Origin: Neelides folsomi
Lineage: Eukaryota > Arthropoda > Collembola > Neelipleona > Neelidae
NCBI GenBank assembly: GCA_034687125.1
Contig: JAQGBZ010000129.1
Coordinates: forward strand, 97,432 to 161,431
Direction: 5' to 3'
Length of the DNA: 64,000 nt
Both the position numbers and the translations under genes were made by a program. Below the pieces are notes generated by a model. That model saw nothing but the letters and a program-made list of their open reading frames with translations. It made no database searches and was not told the DNA's origin. Positions 49,151 through 63,027 of the stretch are shown here, piece after piece; within the stretch, counting starts at the first letter, position 1, and each line of letters opens with the position of its first letter.

Positions 49151-52100
49151 TTACATGGCCTTCTCCATCTTGATCAGTTCCAAGATTCCATCCTGCATCT
49201 CCTTAACAGCCTGGAACTCCGTGAGTCCGAGTCTCCTCTTGTTCGAGATGTCGTAGATTCCTCCCTCGGCCTCGGTGTGTTCTCCTCGGGTTCCTCGAAC
49301 CTGGAGGTTGTATTTCCCAGCAACCTCCTCCAACTTCTTCAGGTCGGCTCCGAGCTTGGGGAGCTGGATGTGGACTGACGCCCGGATGGTCGTTCCCAAG
49401 TTGGTTGGGCAGAAGGTCAAGAACCCGAATCGCTCATTGCGGGAGAATGGAACCTTAGCCTCAACAGCCTCGACACCTGCCAAATTTCTTAATGAGCATC
49501 TTCATACATTTACTTATTAGCGTTAGATGATTGCCAATTGCCACACGAACACAATTGGTTCGACTCCTCTTCCACTCCCAAACGTGTAATTATTTACCAG
49601 CCATAAGGCGGCGAACGACGGCTCCCAAATCTCCGCCCTTCTGCATAGAGATGATTCTCAAGTGATCCTCCTCATTGACCCAGACAAGGAAGGTCTTGTC
49701 GTCGTTGTGGTAGATTCCTAAATTACACAACATACATATATTGTCACACTATTTCCTTTTTCCCATCATCAGTAATGAGATCAACGGCTCACCTCGCCCA
49801 ACTGGCCAGTATCGGCAAGCATTGGCAGCCTAAAAAGTACATTTATGAGATCAGTACACAACTCATTAAAAAAGAGCCTTCAATTGCGTAGAGGCGGAAC
49901 TGTCGCTCCACCGACGCAAGAAGGTGATTAAAATTGAAAAACTTGTAGATTATTATGATTTGTTTCCTCACCTGGAGAAAGCGATCTCCTTCCTTGAAGA
50001 GGAAATGGTCGTCAATGAGCTTCTGCTGGACCTCCTTAGTCATACCGGCCAAGGGATAGTAAGTTCCCTTGAGTTCTCCAGCAAGGCTCGTGAGGGTTCC
50101 CGAGACCTTGTCCTGCATCTCAGCGTATCTGTTACAATCATCAAGACCATCCGGTGTAGATCTGCCCTATTATCTTATCTATCTAGAACTATCCTTAATG
50201 ACCACCTCTCCACTTTAACGTTCGGCAATTAAATCCAAGATTGCAACAAATATTGTTACAAACTTCCTCGCATACATTCATACCAAATGTAAACACCATC
50301 TCACCATCCATCTCTCCCTTCATCTCACTCATGTACAAACATCTCATTTCCAAATATCGAGGAGTAAAAATAGTCAATTACTGGGCCTCGGTGAGGCAAG
50401 GGTTGAACGGGTATCCTTCGAGGGATCGTCCACATCTGACTCGAGTAGAGATCACATATTGTCCATCAGGGTCGACATTGACGAACGCATTTCCATCACC
50501 AAAGTCCCTGGCCGGGTGCTTGTCTCCCTTCGGGAATCCATGATAGTCCTCAATCATGGGGTCCTATACATTAAAGGATTAAAATAGTATTGAAAATATC
50601 CATATGTTACTTTTATACTACTAAATATTTAAGCTCAACAACTTTTCTTGGTTTATTTTTATACAACATCCATTAAAACTGGTGACTTACGAAGAGGTCA
50701 GCAAAGAGCGTGTAACTCTCGGCATCGGGAGCATAAACTCCAAATCCAGAGTCGAGGTTCTCAACGCCTAAACAAATAACATAAAATTTTACGGCGGCTC
50801 TTCATAGGTTCATAAGTGTTATGTTCTTATTATTATGCTCAATCCCAGACTTGTTCCAACTCTCAACATTTAACAAAATTTACATTCAGCTCCTGAGCTC
50901 TATTAAACTAATGTGCAATGTAATATCATGCATAATGATAGGGAGCGGTTTAAAGGAGATGTTATGAGCCAACCAATATGTCTCATCCAAACTGGTCCAC
51001 TCCAGTAATCCTTATTTCCATATATTATAAATGGTTGTATAAACCCATTGGTCTCTTTAATGACTCTAGTAGCATTACATTGGTTGATGGTCATGTGGAA
51101 AGGATATGATAAGGATATGAAAAGAATAATAAGGAAAGGGTCACATTGAACAAGTCGAGGAATTATTTTTTCCGCACGTAGGCAACAAAGAGATTGAATG
51201 AGATCCAGGGTCTCACGGTTTTGAGTGATGGAGCTAATTGAGCCTTCTGTATGGGCTGAGTAGTCAAAAATATTTTCTTGGTGTATTTACAACATTTACA
51301 AGAAGGAAGAATAATGGAAAGAAAAATATTTTCAAGGAGGACATTGAGAGTGAAAAACTGAAAGGTGTTTACTTTGAAGCCGAAAAGTGACCTTTTAAAT
51401 TATTAATAAGAGAAATGTTGAGACGACGTCGGGCCCCCAACGGTTGCCGCGGCCGAGAGAGATTTTGATGCATTAAATGAAGATACAAATCATCACCAGC
51501 ATTTCGCACACAAAATTGAGACATGGAAGTTCCCTGGGACTCTTAATCTCACCATTGTCCCTCTCTAGCTCCTAATTTAATGCTCATTGTTCTGCTTCGC
51601 TAACCTTACAACAAAAAGAGTTAAAACTAACTTCTCTATCTATCTCTATGTGTGTCTTTGTATATATATAGTTAAGCTAGGTGAAAATAGGAAGATTGGG
51701 ATGAATGGGTGAGGGTGGACAATGGCTCCCCACAAGAACCACACATTTGTCCGCTCCTTCATTCATTAAATATTCCTAAGATCATATTTATTCTCACACT
51801 CTTACTTTTCTAATCTCCCCTTTTTACTTATGGCACAGTGGAACATCAAAGACACGGAATATCGTACATTGGACTTATGGAGAATTCATATGGAGTCATA
51901 GGATTTTGAATATGGAAAAGTCATGGGACTCATAATAGAGAAATGATTCAATCTCTCCCCATGCTCATTACACTTAAACCAAATGACAGTTATGAGGGAT
52001 TATGCAAGGCTACTTCGCTCAGCTCGCTTTAATTGCCCATTGATTGAAAAGGAGTTTGTGTGTGTCCTCCGACTCGCCCTGTGGAGCGCGTGCATATCAT

Positions 52101-52793
52101 TTCCATCGGGTTCGAAAATGACGAGGGAGGGTGAGCAGAAGGCACAAGGCTGTTCCTTCTCAATCTTTTCGCTTCCTCCCCACCCTTTTTTGCCCACTCT
52201 AATGGATTCAGTCTCTCACAAATTTCCAAATTGGCCACGTTTAGCCACCAAATTCACATTTCAAGCTCAATAAATCCCACCAAAAAATCTAAGAAATGAA
52301 AGGAGCTAAAAGGAGCTCACTCCAGTACAAAGAAGGTGAGAACGGCGAGGGAGAAAAAAGAGGAAGGGTGGGAATATGTGTTTTATCCTCCTTAGATCTA
52401 CAAATAAATTCCTCCATGGACGCGGAGCATGTAGAGGGGTGCGGCAGCGATAAGATGGAAAGATTACCAGATTGGATGACGTCGAGGAGGGTGGATCCGA
52501 AAGAAGCGGTCTTGAGTCCCTTGAGCTTATCGAAGATCTGCAAAAAAGGAGAATTTAGAATACTCGAGATTTTTGGGATTGTGGGGATTCTGTTGAGTTT
52601 TTTGTGGCAGAATCAAGTAATCCGAGATGGTATGAATAGAAGCGATGAAGGGGGGCGGATAAGGGCAGAAAATAATGAAGTAAAAACTCACCTCCGCTGA
52701 CAAGTGCTTCTTGAGAAGCGACTTGCAATCGGTGGCAGCCTGGAGCTTGCGGAATCCCGCTTCCAGCTTTTCCATAACGGCGGCGTCAACCAT
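49151..52793 (-). CDS. AK: Arginine kinase, complete, 8 coding exons
   Basis: Phosphagen kinase that reversibly transfers phosphate from ATP to L-arginine, buffering ATP in muscle and nerve. Exons 52793-52692, 52537-52468, 50767-50691, 50563-50382, 50128-49972, 49829-49793, 49717-49598 and 49476-49151 join in frame to exactly 356 residues, the usual arthropod length. The start [17 protein letters not shown], the central [20 protein letters not shown] and the active-site TFCPTNLGT with Cys271 are all present. So are the residues of the dimer/closure salt bridge (Asp in YAPDAE, Arg in EGDRF) and the final [20 protein letters not shown]. The loop before the active site reads [12 protein letters not shown] where decapod enzymes read PFSHHDRLGFL. 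A 5' untranslated part of the first coding exon runs to an acceptor at 52840-52841, so at least one upstream non-coding exon exists. Confidence 0.97.
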
Positions 52794-52839
52794 TTCAGAT
52801 CCTTTCGGTTGCTGCTGTTGAGACGGGAACAAGCCTTTC

Positions 52840-55800
52840 CTGGAGATGAGAGGAGGTTGAGAGTTAGAGTCGGACTGGAGCGGAAGAGGAGGGAGATGAG
52901 AAGAAGAAGTATGGATCCTGGGAGAGAGCCAATTGATCCCAAAATAACTAGAGCTGGTCTCAGATCTCTGGCCTTGGCAATGAGCTTATTAATACTCCCC
53001 TTCTTCTTCTTCCCTAATGCTGTCAATGTAACCAATTACCCGGCTCGGTACAGTTCCCAGGCAAAGTAAGTATGAAACAATGCGAGCATCCCTCCGCGAG
53101 ACGCCTCACTCCCTATAAGAATCGTCCGCAATCGATTTCTCCTTGACCTTCCCGAAAGTGAATCGATGAGGCTTGCTCAGTCAGCTGCCGCTCCCTACCC
53201 CAACTCCCGGGCTACCCGGCCTTTTACTACCCGGCTTGTATACATAAGAATCATCTCCCTTTCATAAGCTTCCTCCTCCATCACCCAAATTCATTACCCG
53301 AATTTCGAGTATACTGTTACGCAAACCGACCCGGGGAAGTTTATTTACGTACAGCTCCGAGTGGAACCATATGGGTACTCTCCTGGAGGGGAAAATAGCA
53401 AAATGGCATGTAACTACGCAGCGGGCCGCGGAGGATTACGTAAAATCCCCGACCTCGAACCGGTCACTCCTTCGTTCGAATCCTTTCAAATCGAAAGGGA
53501 TTCCTTTGACCTCGACAGGAATGATCAGTGGAGGAAAGGGCTACCCTTGAATCCCACCCAGGTGAACCCAAGTTCCTCAAGAGGAGATCTTTTAGATCTA
53601 GTAATCTAGTGACCCACTCACGTTATTTTGCCATAAAACTCGATCATTATTATGCTACCCCACCATTATCTCAATGCATAACATTAGAAGAGAGAGATTA
53701 AGGAATTCTCCTCGGATTTCTCGCCAACTCCCTGCCCAACCGTCGAGCGCAAAGATTGCCAATGTGATGTAAATGTAAATTGAGCCTCCGCAACTGACAC
53801 GTTAATCACTCTCATTCGCATTCCCATTCAGCTCTTCCACACTCGCAAGAATGAAATCACATCCATTTGATCATACTTACAAAGTGATACATAACAGAAG
53901 AGCCATAAGACGATTCTCATTCAATTCTCATTTAATTCTAATGTGGAGGATTTGTGAGGGAGAAGGAAAGGGAAACTCACCGCCCTGGACATTTTGCAGC
54001 TCCACAAAAAGGCATTCTGTAGCAACTTGGTTCGGATCCCCCTTTTCGAGAAGTGGCCAAGACTTTTTCCTCTTAGCAATTGGCAATTGAAAGAATATAT
54101 CCAAATGTGAGTCTCCACTCCCTCCGTTCATAAATAAACAAAAGGGTCTTGGCAACTCGAGAGATGTGTGGATTTATGTAACCTCACATGTCTAAATAAT
54201 GGAAGTTGGGAGCAAAGGGAAGGGAAATTGGATTTGTAGAATAATGTCTCATCATCTCTCTTTGAGGCTAACGTAATTCCTTGGACTGGGTTGCTCATAA
54301 ATTATCTCACTTATTTGGAAATGTATCATTTAATTTTTATTCGCTCATTCGCACTCTCCGCTTTTAAGGTCTATTTACTAATAATATTGGGACCTTGTGG
54401 AAGGCGGCCATAAAGTGAAAAGTGTTATTATGCTCGTGGCAGCTCCAACGCTCCCACTGCAGCCCAAGAGACTTATGAGAGTATCGCTCCATCTTAGAAA
54501 GTCGAGAATAAATCAGGGTCCGGCGTAAGGTATTGGATATGTGCGAGAGCACGAGGGGTGAAAGATTAATATTGGCTGAATAAATTGAATAATAGGAGGA
54601 AGTGAGGGGCCGCCTTGGCCAATTACTGCGTCTCTATCAATAATAAATAAGGCAGAGATAAGGAATAAATTATTGGGACTCGCCGCGTGCGGAGGAATTA
54701 CGTTCTTGCCATAATCATTCAATGGCCCTTTGCTCGATCTAAATGCTCTTTCCTGCAATCCTGCTCTTGATGTGAGTTAATGTGCCAGAGGACGTGCATC
54801 TTACACAAATCATCTCCACAGTCCTCGTGGGTAATGAGGAGGAAAATGTAGAAAGCACTTCTTTGCCCATTCAGTCCTATATGATTATGGCCAATGGGTC
54901 TTGTACAAAGTAATGGTTGGTTGTCTCCGCTTGTCCTCGTTGATTCATTCATGTTGGACCGTGGGTCCTGCCAGAGAATTATGAATTGGAATTCCTCGGT
55001 GAGAAAGCCTTGCGTCTCCTGTCATCAATGAGACATGACAGATGTGGATGTGGAGCGAGCCGCAATATGTGGAAGTTTTGAAGGCTGGCAATATTCGTAA
55101 GATATTCCGAAATTCCTCAAATCTCGAGATGGTCGAGATGTGAGAGAATGTGGATTGCGAGTAAGGTCATGTAGAGAGATAATTGTGGGTTATTAGGCGA
55201 GGTGAGGTGGCGGAGTATAAATAAATATGAGGTACTTTCATTCCCTCGACCACGTCAAATTGTTAACGAGACGCCATCATTTGGTGGTGCATAATTGGTT
55301 CTAAACCAGTTTAATTATTTGGTAAACTACATGGAGGTTTGGTTAGTGTTTAGAGAGCTCCACAAATAAATTAACTTCCGTACTTTTCCCTTCAACGAGC
55401 AGTCAAATCAATATCAATCTACATTTCTCAATCCAGATAGGACCTGAGAGATACATTTAGGATTGAAAAAGAGCTATAATAATAATGATACGGACGTGGA
55501 GGTGCTCCGCACTCATTCCAATGTCTCAATCAAACTCAAAGTCAAATCCATTTCTCGCCCAAATGTCATGAATTATTAAGGAGCTCCAAGCGAGTGGGCC
55601 TATTATGAAAATGGTAATAATGAGCAACATCGGCCCTGTGCATATAAATCATGATTTATCTATGATTGTAAACTACTCCATTTTCCATTAAACTTAAGTG
55701 TCGGCTATTAAAAATCCACCTGTCACGAAATCAATAGATATACTTCTAATTCTAGGTGTTCGCCATAATCTCATGCTACTTACCCTTTCGATGGGTTTCC

Positions 55801-57731
55801 CAATATAATAAAATATATTAAACCAATCCAACCATGGTGCAATACTCTTTCCATCACTGCCATATATAAAAACTACCCTTTTTCTTAATCGCTATTCTCC
55901 TTCATACAAGCGGGACAAAAAAGAGAATGGAATTTTCACTAATTAAAAATAAATAATGATTGCTTTAAACTTGAACGAAGCCCTATGGAATCTGCATGAA
56001 TTCACGATGGAATAATTAGCATCTCGAACCGTATCTTTTCTTTCTTCAGGTAGACCCACGTCGTGTAGGAAAAGAAAATAACCATCCACACTGTCACGTC
56101 TCATTCACATGATAATGGAACAATAACGCTGATATTTTTTGGCTATCCCATTATGATCAACCCTAGGACAACAGTTGTAATCATCCTGTAGCCACTTATC
56201 AAATAATATCATTGAATTGCAAGAGCATATGAAAGAGTGAGAGGATCAGTGGAGCAGAAAGATGAATATTGTAATTTGTCTCAACATTGAATCACTCGTG
56301 TTATTTAACTTGTATCAAGGCATCTTGATTGAGGAGGTCTATAGCCCAAGGATTAAACTTCGAGATTGTCATTATCATTAACGGCTCATTTAATTTGAGA
56401 AGTGAGGGTAGAAGGTGAGGCGTTGAAAAATTAATTAAAGCCTCCTTCAAACTAAATAATTAATGAATGTGTTTATGAGGGCTCGAGATTGGTCTTTATC
56501 ACTCAGCCCCCTTCCTATACACAGATCTGGTTCAAGTGAACGATTAATGCCAATATTTACGTAAACAAAAAAGAAATCCCTGTTAGAGCAAAGCGTTAAA
56601 GGATATGTACTTATTAGAATGAATGAATTGTAGAGCCGGCTTTTTTTAGCTATCTTTCTCCTATCTGCAAGGATTCTTTTAATCAGAGTATGGCCCACTG
56701 GTCCTCTAACCAATCAGCCAGATAACTCAAGGTATTTGTGCAAAAGAAGTGGAATTACCTTGAAGAGCGAAGGAGTTTGATGAGGATTCGAATGATGGTC
56801 CTGGAAGAAGAAGGGTGTGAGAGCTACTGGAAGCCGGTTCAGCTGGAGAACCATGGACAAGATGGAAGCTTTGACTTTGGAAAGGGCATCATAGCGTCAT
56901 AGCCACTACATTTCTATATTCGAGTATTCGAATATTCCATAGTTTAGGTCTAGACATGACCATGGCCATGAAGGTCTCCAGCAACGAGCATTACTCGTTG
57001 CATCACTGCTCTCAGCCCTATTTTAAGTCCAAGCTCATTCTTACGCTAATGAGAGGAATGGAATGGAAAGTGGAGAAAAATTCTCAACCTCAAACTCTCG
57101 CATACATCCGAACATTATTTGTCTAATGGTTCATCTGTATTCCGAACATATGAATTTCCACCAAAGCCTCAACCACAACTATACAGGAAAGTAATGGACA
57201 AGATAGGGGAGCATTTTCCTATCTAGTCAATGTATTTTTCTATACAAAATTACATAGCGGAGGGCCTGGGTGAACAATGGAAGAGATAGGAAGTGATAAA
57301 AATGACTTGTAAATGCCACCCTGTGGGAAGTGAAGAAGGAACTTTGTAGTTTGAACGGATTGGGTTGGGTTAAACACCAATGTTTGTCGCTAGATGGGAT
57401 TGGGGACGGGGACTCTTGAGTCTTAGCGGGGCTTGATGACATAAACGTGACGTGATTCGGGTTGATGGCCGAGTGTGTTGAGAAGAGAATCCATCAAGTG
57501 ACCTTTCGGACATGACCTGCTTCCCCCTCACTGGTAAGCGAGTTGGTGGTTGGAAAGGGAGAGCTGAGGGCCCAGGGAGTTCCTTCAACTCTCTCGACTT
57601 CTCACTCTCCATTTCCTCCCAGGGCCATTGGGCCCTCCATTGTGGATCTCCGCATTTAAAGCGGCGACCTCGAGTGTTGACTCTTTTGGGTTGTTTGCAG
57701 GGATGTGGGGGAGGCCCTTTTAGCTTCAGAC
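52840..57731. other. 4.9-kb divergent spacer between arginine kinase and taiman
   Basis: It should hold the upstream non-coding exon and promoter of arginine kinase and, on the other side, the promoter and 5' leader of taiman. A TTTGCAG acceptor at 57694-57700 implies a taiman non-coding exon further left. The open frames inside (for example 53361-53609 on the plus strand) have no domain features. I see no additional gene. Confidence 0.5.
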
Positions 57732-60015
57732 ATGTCGACGATCAAAAAAAGGAGAAAGACAGATGCGAAGCCACAATCTCAAATGTAAGTCTTCTTCCTC
57801 CCCCCTTTTACCCTGCCGAGGAAAATGATGGGACGATTAGGCAATGGTCTCCAGAAATAAGTGTCTAAACGAGAAGCGGCGGAGGGAGCAGGAGAACATT
57901 TACATTGAGGAACTTGCCGAACTCATCTCCGCCTCCATTGCCGACATGAGTGCACTGTCGGTCAAGCCCGACAAGTGTGCTATTCTTCAAGAGACTGTCA
58001 ATCAGATACGGCGGATTAAAGCTGCCGAAGAGGCCGTCCAGCAAGGAGAGGTAATTATTTTTTAATAATTAAAATTTGAGTTAAAATAACGTGGGGATGA
58101 TGGAGAGAACCGTTTTGGATATTTTTGACCCGATGGGGAATGGAACCCGGCGTGGGAAACGTTGGCGTGTGTGTTGTGGTTCCAGAGGTCATTAACATCG
58201 GCTCATTATCAATTTTTGTATTCCAGGTCAGTTCCTCGACTACAATCCTCGCGAACGAGATTCTGTGTCCCCTTGTCCTTGAGGCCCTTGATGGCTTCCT
58301 CTTCGTGGTTAATACGGAGGGAAGAGTCGAATTCGTGAGCGAGAACGTAACCTCCTTCATCTCCTTCAACCAAAATGACCTTCTTGGAAAGTCCATTTAC
58401 AATGTCATCCACGTCGGCGACCAACCTAGATTCAGTTCTTCCCTCCTACCGATGTCCATTGGTAATTATTTAATAGAAATTATTTTTTGTATTCTGAGAA
58501 TGCAATTTCAAAACACTAGAGACCAATGACCTTGTAACACTTTGTATGCATTATAATGATGGGAAACTCTAATAATTTTTTAAATGCTTGATTCTTTTAC
58601 AATAATTTAATGATTCTTCTTTTAATAATTATTATGAATTAAAATTAAGATTTAATTCTTAATTTTCAATTAATTTTAATAAAAATATAATTTTTTATTA
58701 AGGCTGGCCCACGTCGGACAGTAAAACGCAGCGTTCATTCAACATTCGTCTCCTGCACAAGTCAGATTTGGAGGATGGCCATTATGAAAACATGCAGATC
58801 AGCGCAATTCTGACTCCCCACCCGAGCTCAGAAGAAAATTGCCTCGTCTGCATTGCCCGCCGTCTCCCTCCCAATGAACGGCCTCCTGGTGCTCCAGTCG
58901 AACAGTTCACAACCAAATTGTTGTCTGATGGTCGTTTGATCGGTCTCGACACCAGCGGCCTCTCCTCCAATTACGCTCAGCATCTTCCCAAAGTAGGCTC
59001 AATTATTTTTATTCTCATGGAGCAATGTGAAAATAGTCACTAATCCTTTTGTGTAATCCATCCATAGGATCTGGTGGGGACGCTACTCCAAGAACTTTGC
59101 CATCACAGTGACTTGGGGAAGCTCTCTTCACACCTTAAGGAGACCCTTGTCCAGGGATCCTCCACATCACCCCTTTATAAAATTCGGATGGGACCGGAAA
59201 AGCACGTTAACGTCCAAACAAAGTCCAAGCTCTTCACCTGTACCACTGAACCTAGTTTTATTATGGCTACCCACACCATTATAAAGTAAGATTTAAATTT
59301 AAGATCCAATCACAATTAATTATAATTATTTATGATTAACTTCATTTAAACAGCAATAGTTTCCAAACCCAAACCAAATAATTTTTTTATCATTATGTAC
59401 AAATTGTAAGCACTAAATAATGTAATCGAATAGTAATGTATCATACATGCTGTATATTCGTAATGTAGCTGTTTTATTATTATATAATATAAGTAGGGTA
59501 TGCTGTTAAACTTGAGAAAAATTATTACATATAGAATTATTCCAAGAATAGAAAAAAGGAATTGTTTCATTACCCTTTTCATTATGTTTGCACCTTTAAC
59601 GTGAAAAGACAAAAAAGTAATTATATATCTAGGGTATATTTTCCACGGCTTTTCTTAGAATTTTTTTTATTTATAGTGAAAGCGACGATGAGCCCGTACC
59701 TTCCACTTCGTCATCTGGGATGACGAGTCAGGCCAAGTCTCCAAGTTCCGACTCAAACAATAACGAAGAGGAAGGCGTTGCGAGCGGATCTACACCGGCC
59801 CCCGCCGCTCCTCCTCAACCATTCGTCACTCTCACACTCACCTCCGATTACGACCTCCTGACAGACTTCTGGCCGGAGCTGGATTCCCCTGCCGCTCAGA
59901 CGATGAGCCCCGTTCCTCCCGTTCCACCTTCTCCTGCCCAGCCTTCCCTTGCCACCACTTGGGGTATTGGAGACGGGTTCCACCAGCAGCAGCAGCCACC
60001 ACCACCACCACCACC

Positions 60016-60047
<32 letters not shown>

Positions 60048-61953
60048 CCCAGCAACAGCAGCAGCAACAACAGCCACCCCAACAATCATTTCAATCCCCT
60101 GAAGAAGAAGACCATAGTGGAGATCGACTGAGAAATCTATTGACAGAGGCTCGACCAGCTGGCGGAGAGAACAAAATTCTTAAAGGTCTTCTCAATCAGG
60201 AAGACGAGGGTGAGCATAACATGCTCTTGAAGATGCTTAATGAGAAAGCAGAGGAACGGAAACAGGGCAGCGAGCTACTTCAGCAACTCCTGAATAATGA
60301 CGAGGAACATCGGCCCTCTCTCAAGAGACCTCTCGAAGAAGACTTTGCCAAGCCAGTAAGAATTCAATACTTCTATATAACTTTTTAAATAATTATTGTT
60401 TAATTCTCAATCGTCTTTTTTAAAATTGCTTATTAAAACAATTATTTACATTTTCAAATTTTTATTCTAGGGACCAAGTAAAGCACAACCTGGAGAACTC
60501 TGTAAAAGAAATCCAAGACTTGTATCTCTTTTGGCTAAGCAGCCTGAGCAGCAGGCACAGATTCCTCAAGTATGACCATTAATAATTTAATTTTATAAAT
60601 ATTCTGATACTGATTTTCAAGTATTATTAACGTTTTAATATTAACGGAATTTATTTAAAGGATCATAACTTAATATATTTTAAATGATGATTTGATGATA
60701 ATTTTCAAAATTGTGATTTTAAGCTATTTAATTTTGTTATTTAGGTTCCACACATTATCTCAGCATCACCACATGAAAAGCTGAAGCAGCTTAAAGACAA
60801 TCTTGGATGGCCGAGACCGAGGGCGGCTCCTCCGCATCCTCACGGCCAACCGCATGTGGTCCAGCAGTCGCCAGTTCCGCCTTACTCTTTGCTCAATTCC
60901 GGGATCCCTCAGCCACAACAGGTCCAACAACCTCGTTCACGCCATGAACCTGGCGATGAGCTCCTCGACAAGATTCTCGACCAGGTCATCGACATTGTAC
61001 CTGACAATCAATTCAATGGTAATAATTTCAGAATCCTCGTTTGTTTTTTTACTCGTTCGAATTATACTTTATTTTCATATGATTTTCATGTTTCATTTTA
61101 GATGAATCCTTTGAAGCCCCTGCTCCCAACGAGCTCGCGATGATCAACGCGATCCAAAAAGACCTAATGCAGTTCGAAACAGCCGTCCAATCTATGGTCA
61201 CTTTTAATCCTCCTCAACAACAAGTAATTACAAGGATTAATTTAAATCATGCTTATTTTAATAACGTCTGTGTATGAATATAATAATAATCCCAAAAACA
61301 TTTCAGTCACATGACTTTTATTTGTTAAAGCTTTTTTTCCATCAAAGTTTAAAAGATTAACGGATAAATTGGTTGATTTAGGATTTAAAACCCATAAATT
61401 TACTACATATTTTTACTACATTGTATATCTGGATAGGTAACCATTTTTCTTAAAGCTAAATAGCTAATGGTTGTTAAATATAGTATAAAAGACATATTAA
61501 CTTCTTTAAACTTGAATATAAATGTATTTAATTTTAAATACATTTTAACAATAGTGGATGTGACTTTATTTCAATTTGGGATTAACTGTTATTGTTAATG
61601 TAATAATTTTATTTTTAACAACATTTTAATTAGAGTATAGTACCACATAAAAATATAAGGAATCAATATTTTACAATGATTTTTATCTTTAGACTCAACA
61701 ACATACCGGATATCCTCCGGTTTACATCCAAAGGACCACAACAACCACAACAACAATGGCACGATTCCGAGCACCCCCTCAACCTCAGCAGCTTCTTCAA
61801 CAGAGAAGGAAACTTGCTGCTGTTCAACAAGCTCAGCAACAGCAGCAATCATTACAACATATGCAGCAGCAGCAATCCCAACAGCATCAGCAACAGCAGC
61901 CCCAACAACATCAACAACAGCAGCCCCAGCAACATCAACAGCAGCAACAACAA

Positions 61954-61997
<44 letters not shown>

Positions 61998-63027
61998 GCA
62001 GCATGTAAATTAAAAAATAAATTGACATTTTAAAGCATTGTAGATTGATCTAACAAATCCTAGCTGCTTTAATTCTATTTATTTCCAGATATTAGCTTTG
62101 GTTGGTTTTCTTCTTACACGCTCTCTAAAAATCACTTCAATGTAGTTAACTAAATGGTAAAATTAATTGATAAAAATATAGCAGCAGCTGTTACGTCAAC
62201 CAAGTCTTGACTCCCTCCTCAACAACGTTAGTCCTCCCAACGTAACACTTCCTGTTCAAGTAAAGATTTTTTCTGATATCTTAATTTATTACAATAATTT
62301 ACTTTTAATCTGCTATAATCGAATAATTGCACATTTATTTTAAAGTGGATTTAATCAATATTTTCAGAGAGATCCAAGATACCCAGGCCAGCCTCCCCAA
62401 CTCCGCTATCCTCTCCAACAGGTCCAAGGTGGTCCACAACCTCAGCAAAGATGGGCCCCTGTTCGTATGAGTGTCCAAGCACAGAATCCGATGCTCAACG
62501 CTCAGCTCTCTGTAAGTTCTCAAATAAGAAGAAATGATGAAAAAAATATCTAATTTATTGATCAAATAATGAGATAGATATATTAATAATTTCATTTTAT
62601 TAGGGCTCATTTGCGGGTGGCGGAGTGGGCCGAGCCGGTCCAGTCGGAGCCCAACCACAATTTCGTCCTCAACAACAATTTGACGAAAGCTTTTACCGCC
62701 AGCGCCAAGGTGAGTTATTAGAGCTCAGTCCTCTTCCTCCTCCTCTATCTCTGTCAGCAGCCAGTGTCTGTAGGGTTGGGCTCGGCGGAGTTCGTGAGGC
62801 AAGAGCTGCGGGCGATGGTGGGGGCCCGTGCTGGGGGCGCAGTACCTGATCTTGAGGCCCTTGGCTTCGGCTTCGACGGTAAGGAGGACTTCAAGGTTAG
62901 CCCAGACCCTTCAGCCCTTCTTTCACTTTCGTCTATTAAAGGCCATGAGCCCACAGTGAGAATCTCTGGTCTCTTCCAGGGGAATGAGGAGAAGACTTCG
63001 CTGCTCCAGAAGCTTCTCTCTGAGTGA
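57732..63027 (+). CDS. tai: bHLH-PAS nuclear receptor coactivator, taiman/NCOA (SRC/p160) family, complete, 15 coding exons
   Basis: p160 coactivators bind liganded nuclear receptors and bHLH-PAS partners; taiman supports ecdysone and juvenile-hormone signalling. Exons 57732-57784, 57855-58050, 58227-58461, 58703-58992, 59068-59285, 59677-60355, 60471-60569, 60745-61018, 61102-61223, 61693-62004, 62182-62259, 62368-62511, 62604-62709, 62765-62895 and 62980-63027 give 994 residues. The basic start ([14 protein letters not shown]) leads into a bHLH ([20 protein letters not shown]). PAS-A has [24 protein letters not shown] covers exons 4-5. Receptor-interaction LXXLL boxes are LRNLL (482), LKGLL (499) and LQQLL (532), with a variant LLKML (514); LVSLL (574) and the C-terminal LQKLL (988) add to these. 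[17 protein letters not shown] may be the CBP-binding region. [13 protein letters not shown] is a conserved late block. Two Gln/His tracts are long. The last intron (62896-62979, 84 nt) is stop-free and divisible by three. Confidence 0.93.
59984..60087 (+). repeat. Trinucleotide repeat coding for Gln/Pro in taiman
   Basis: A mixed CAG/CAA and CCA array encodes GlnGln-Pro-Gln-Ser-Gln-Pro in exon 6. The CAA/CAG mixture suggests selection on the protein more than simple slippage. Confidence 0.8.
61838..62003 (+). repeat. CAG/CAA repeat coding for Gln/His in taiman exon 10
   Basis: Dense CAG/CAA array with CAT and CCC interruptions; three copies of a Gln-Gln-His-Gln-Gln-Gln-Gln-Pro type unit precede an almost pure glutamine run that reaches the exon end. 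Confidence 0.8.

Noticed and set aside
52696-53069. Overlapping plus- and minus-strand open frames around the arginine kinase start
   Set aside because: Shadows of the first coding exon and its leader; none has its own start context or domain.
53470-53490. tRNA B-box-like string GTTCGAATCC
   Set aside because: No matching A box or cloverleaf arms at the proper distance upstream.
53361-53609. Plus-strand open frame of 82 codons (MEPYGYSPGGEN start)
   Set aside because: No family resemblance, no partner exons, and located in the likely arginine kinase promoter/5' exon region.
59753-60089. Minus-strand poly-Leu/Val/Trp open frames
   Set aside because: Antisense translation of the taiman CAG/CAA/CCA repeat.
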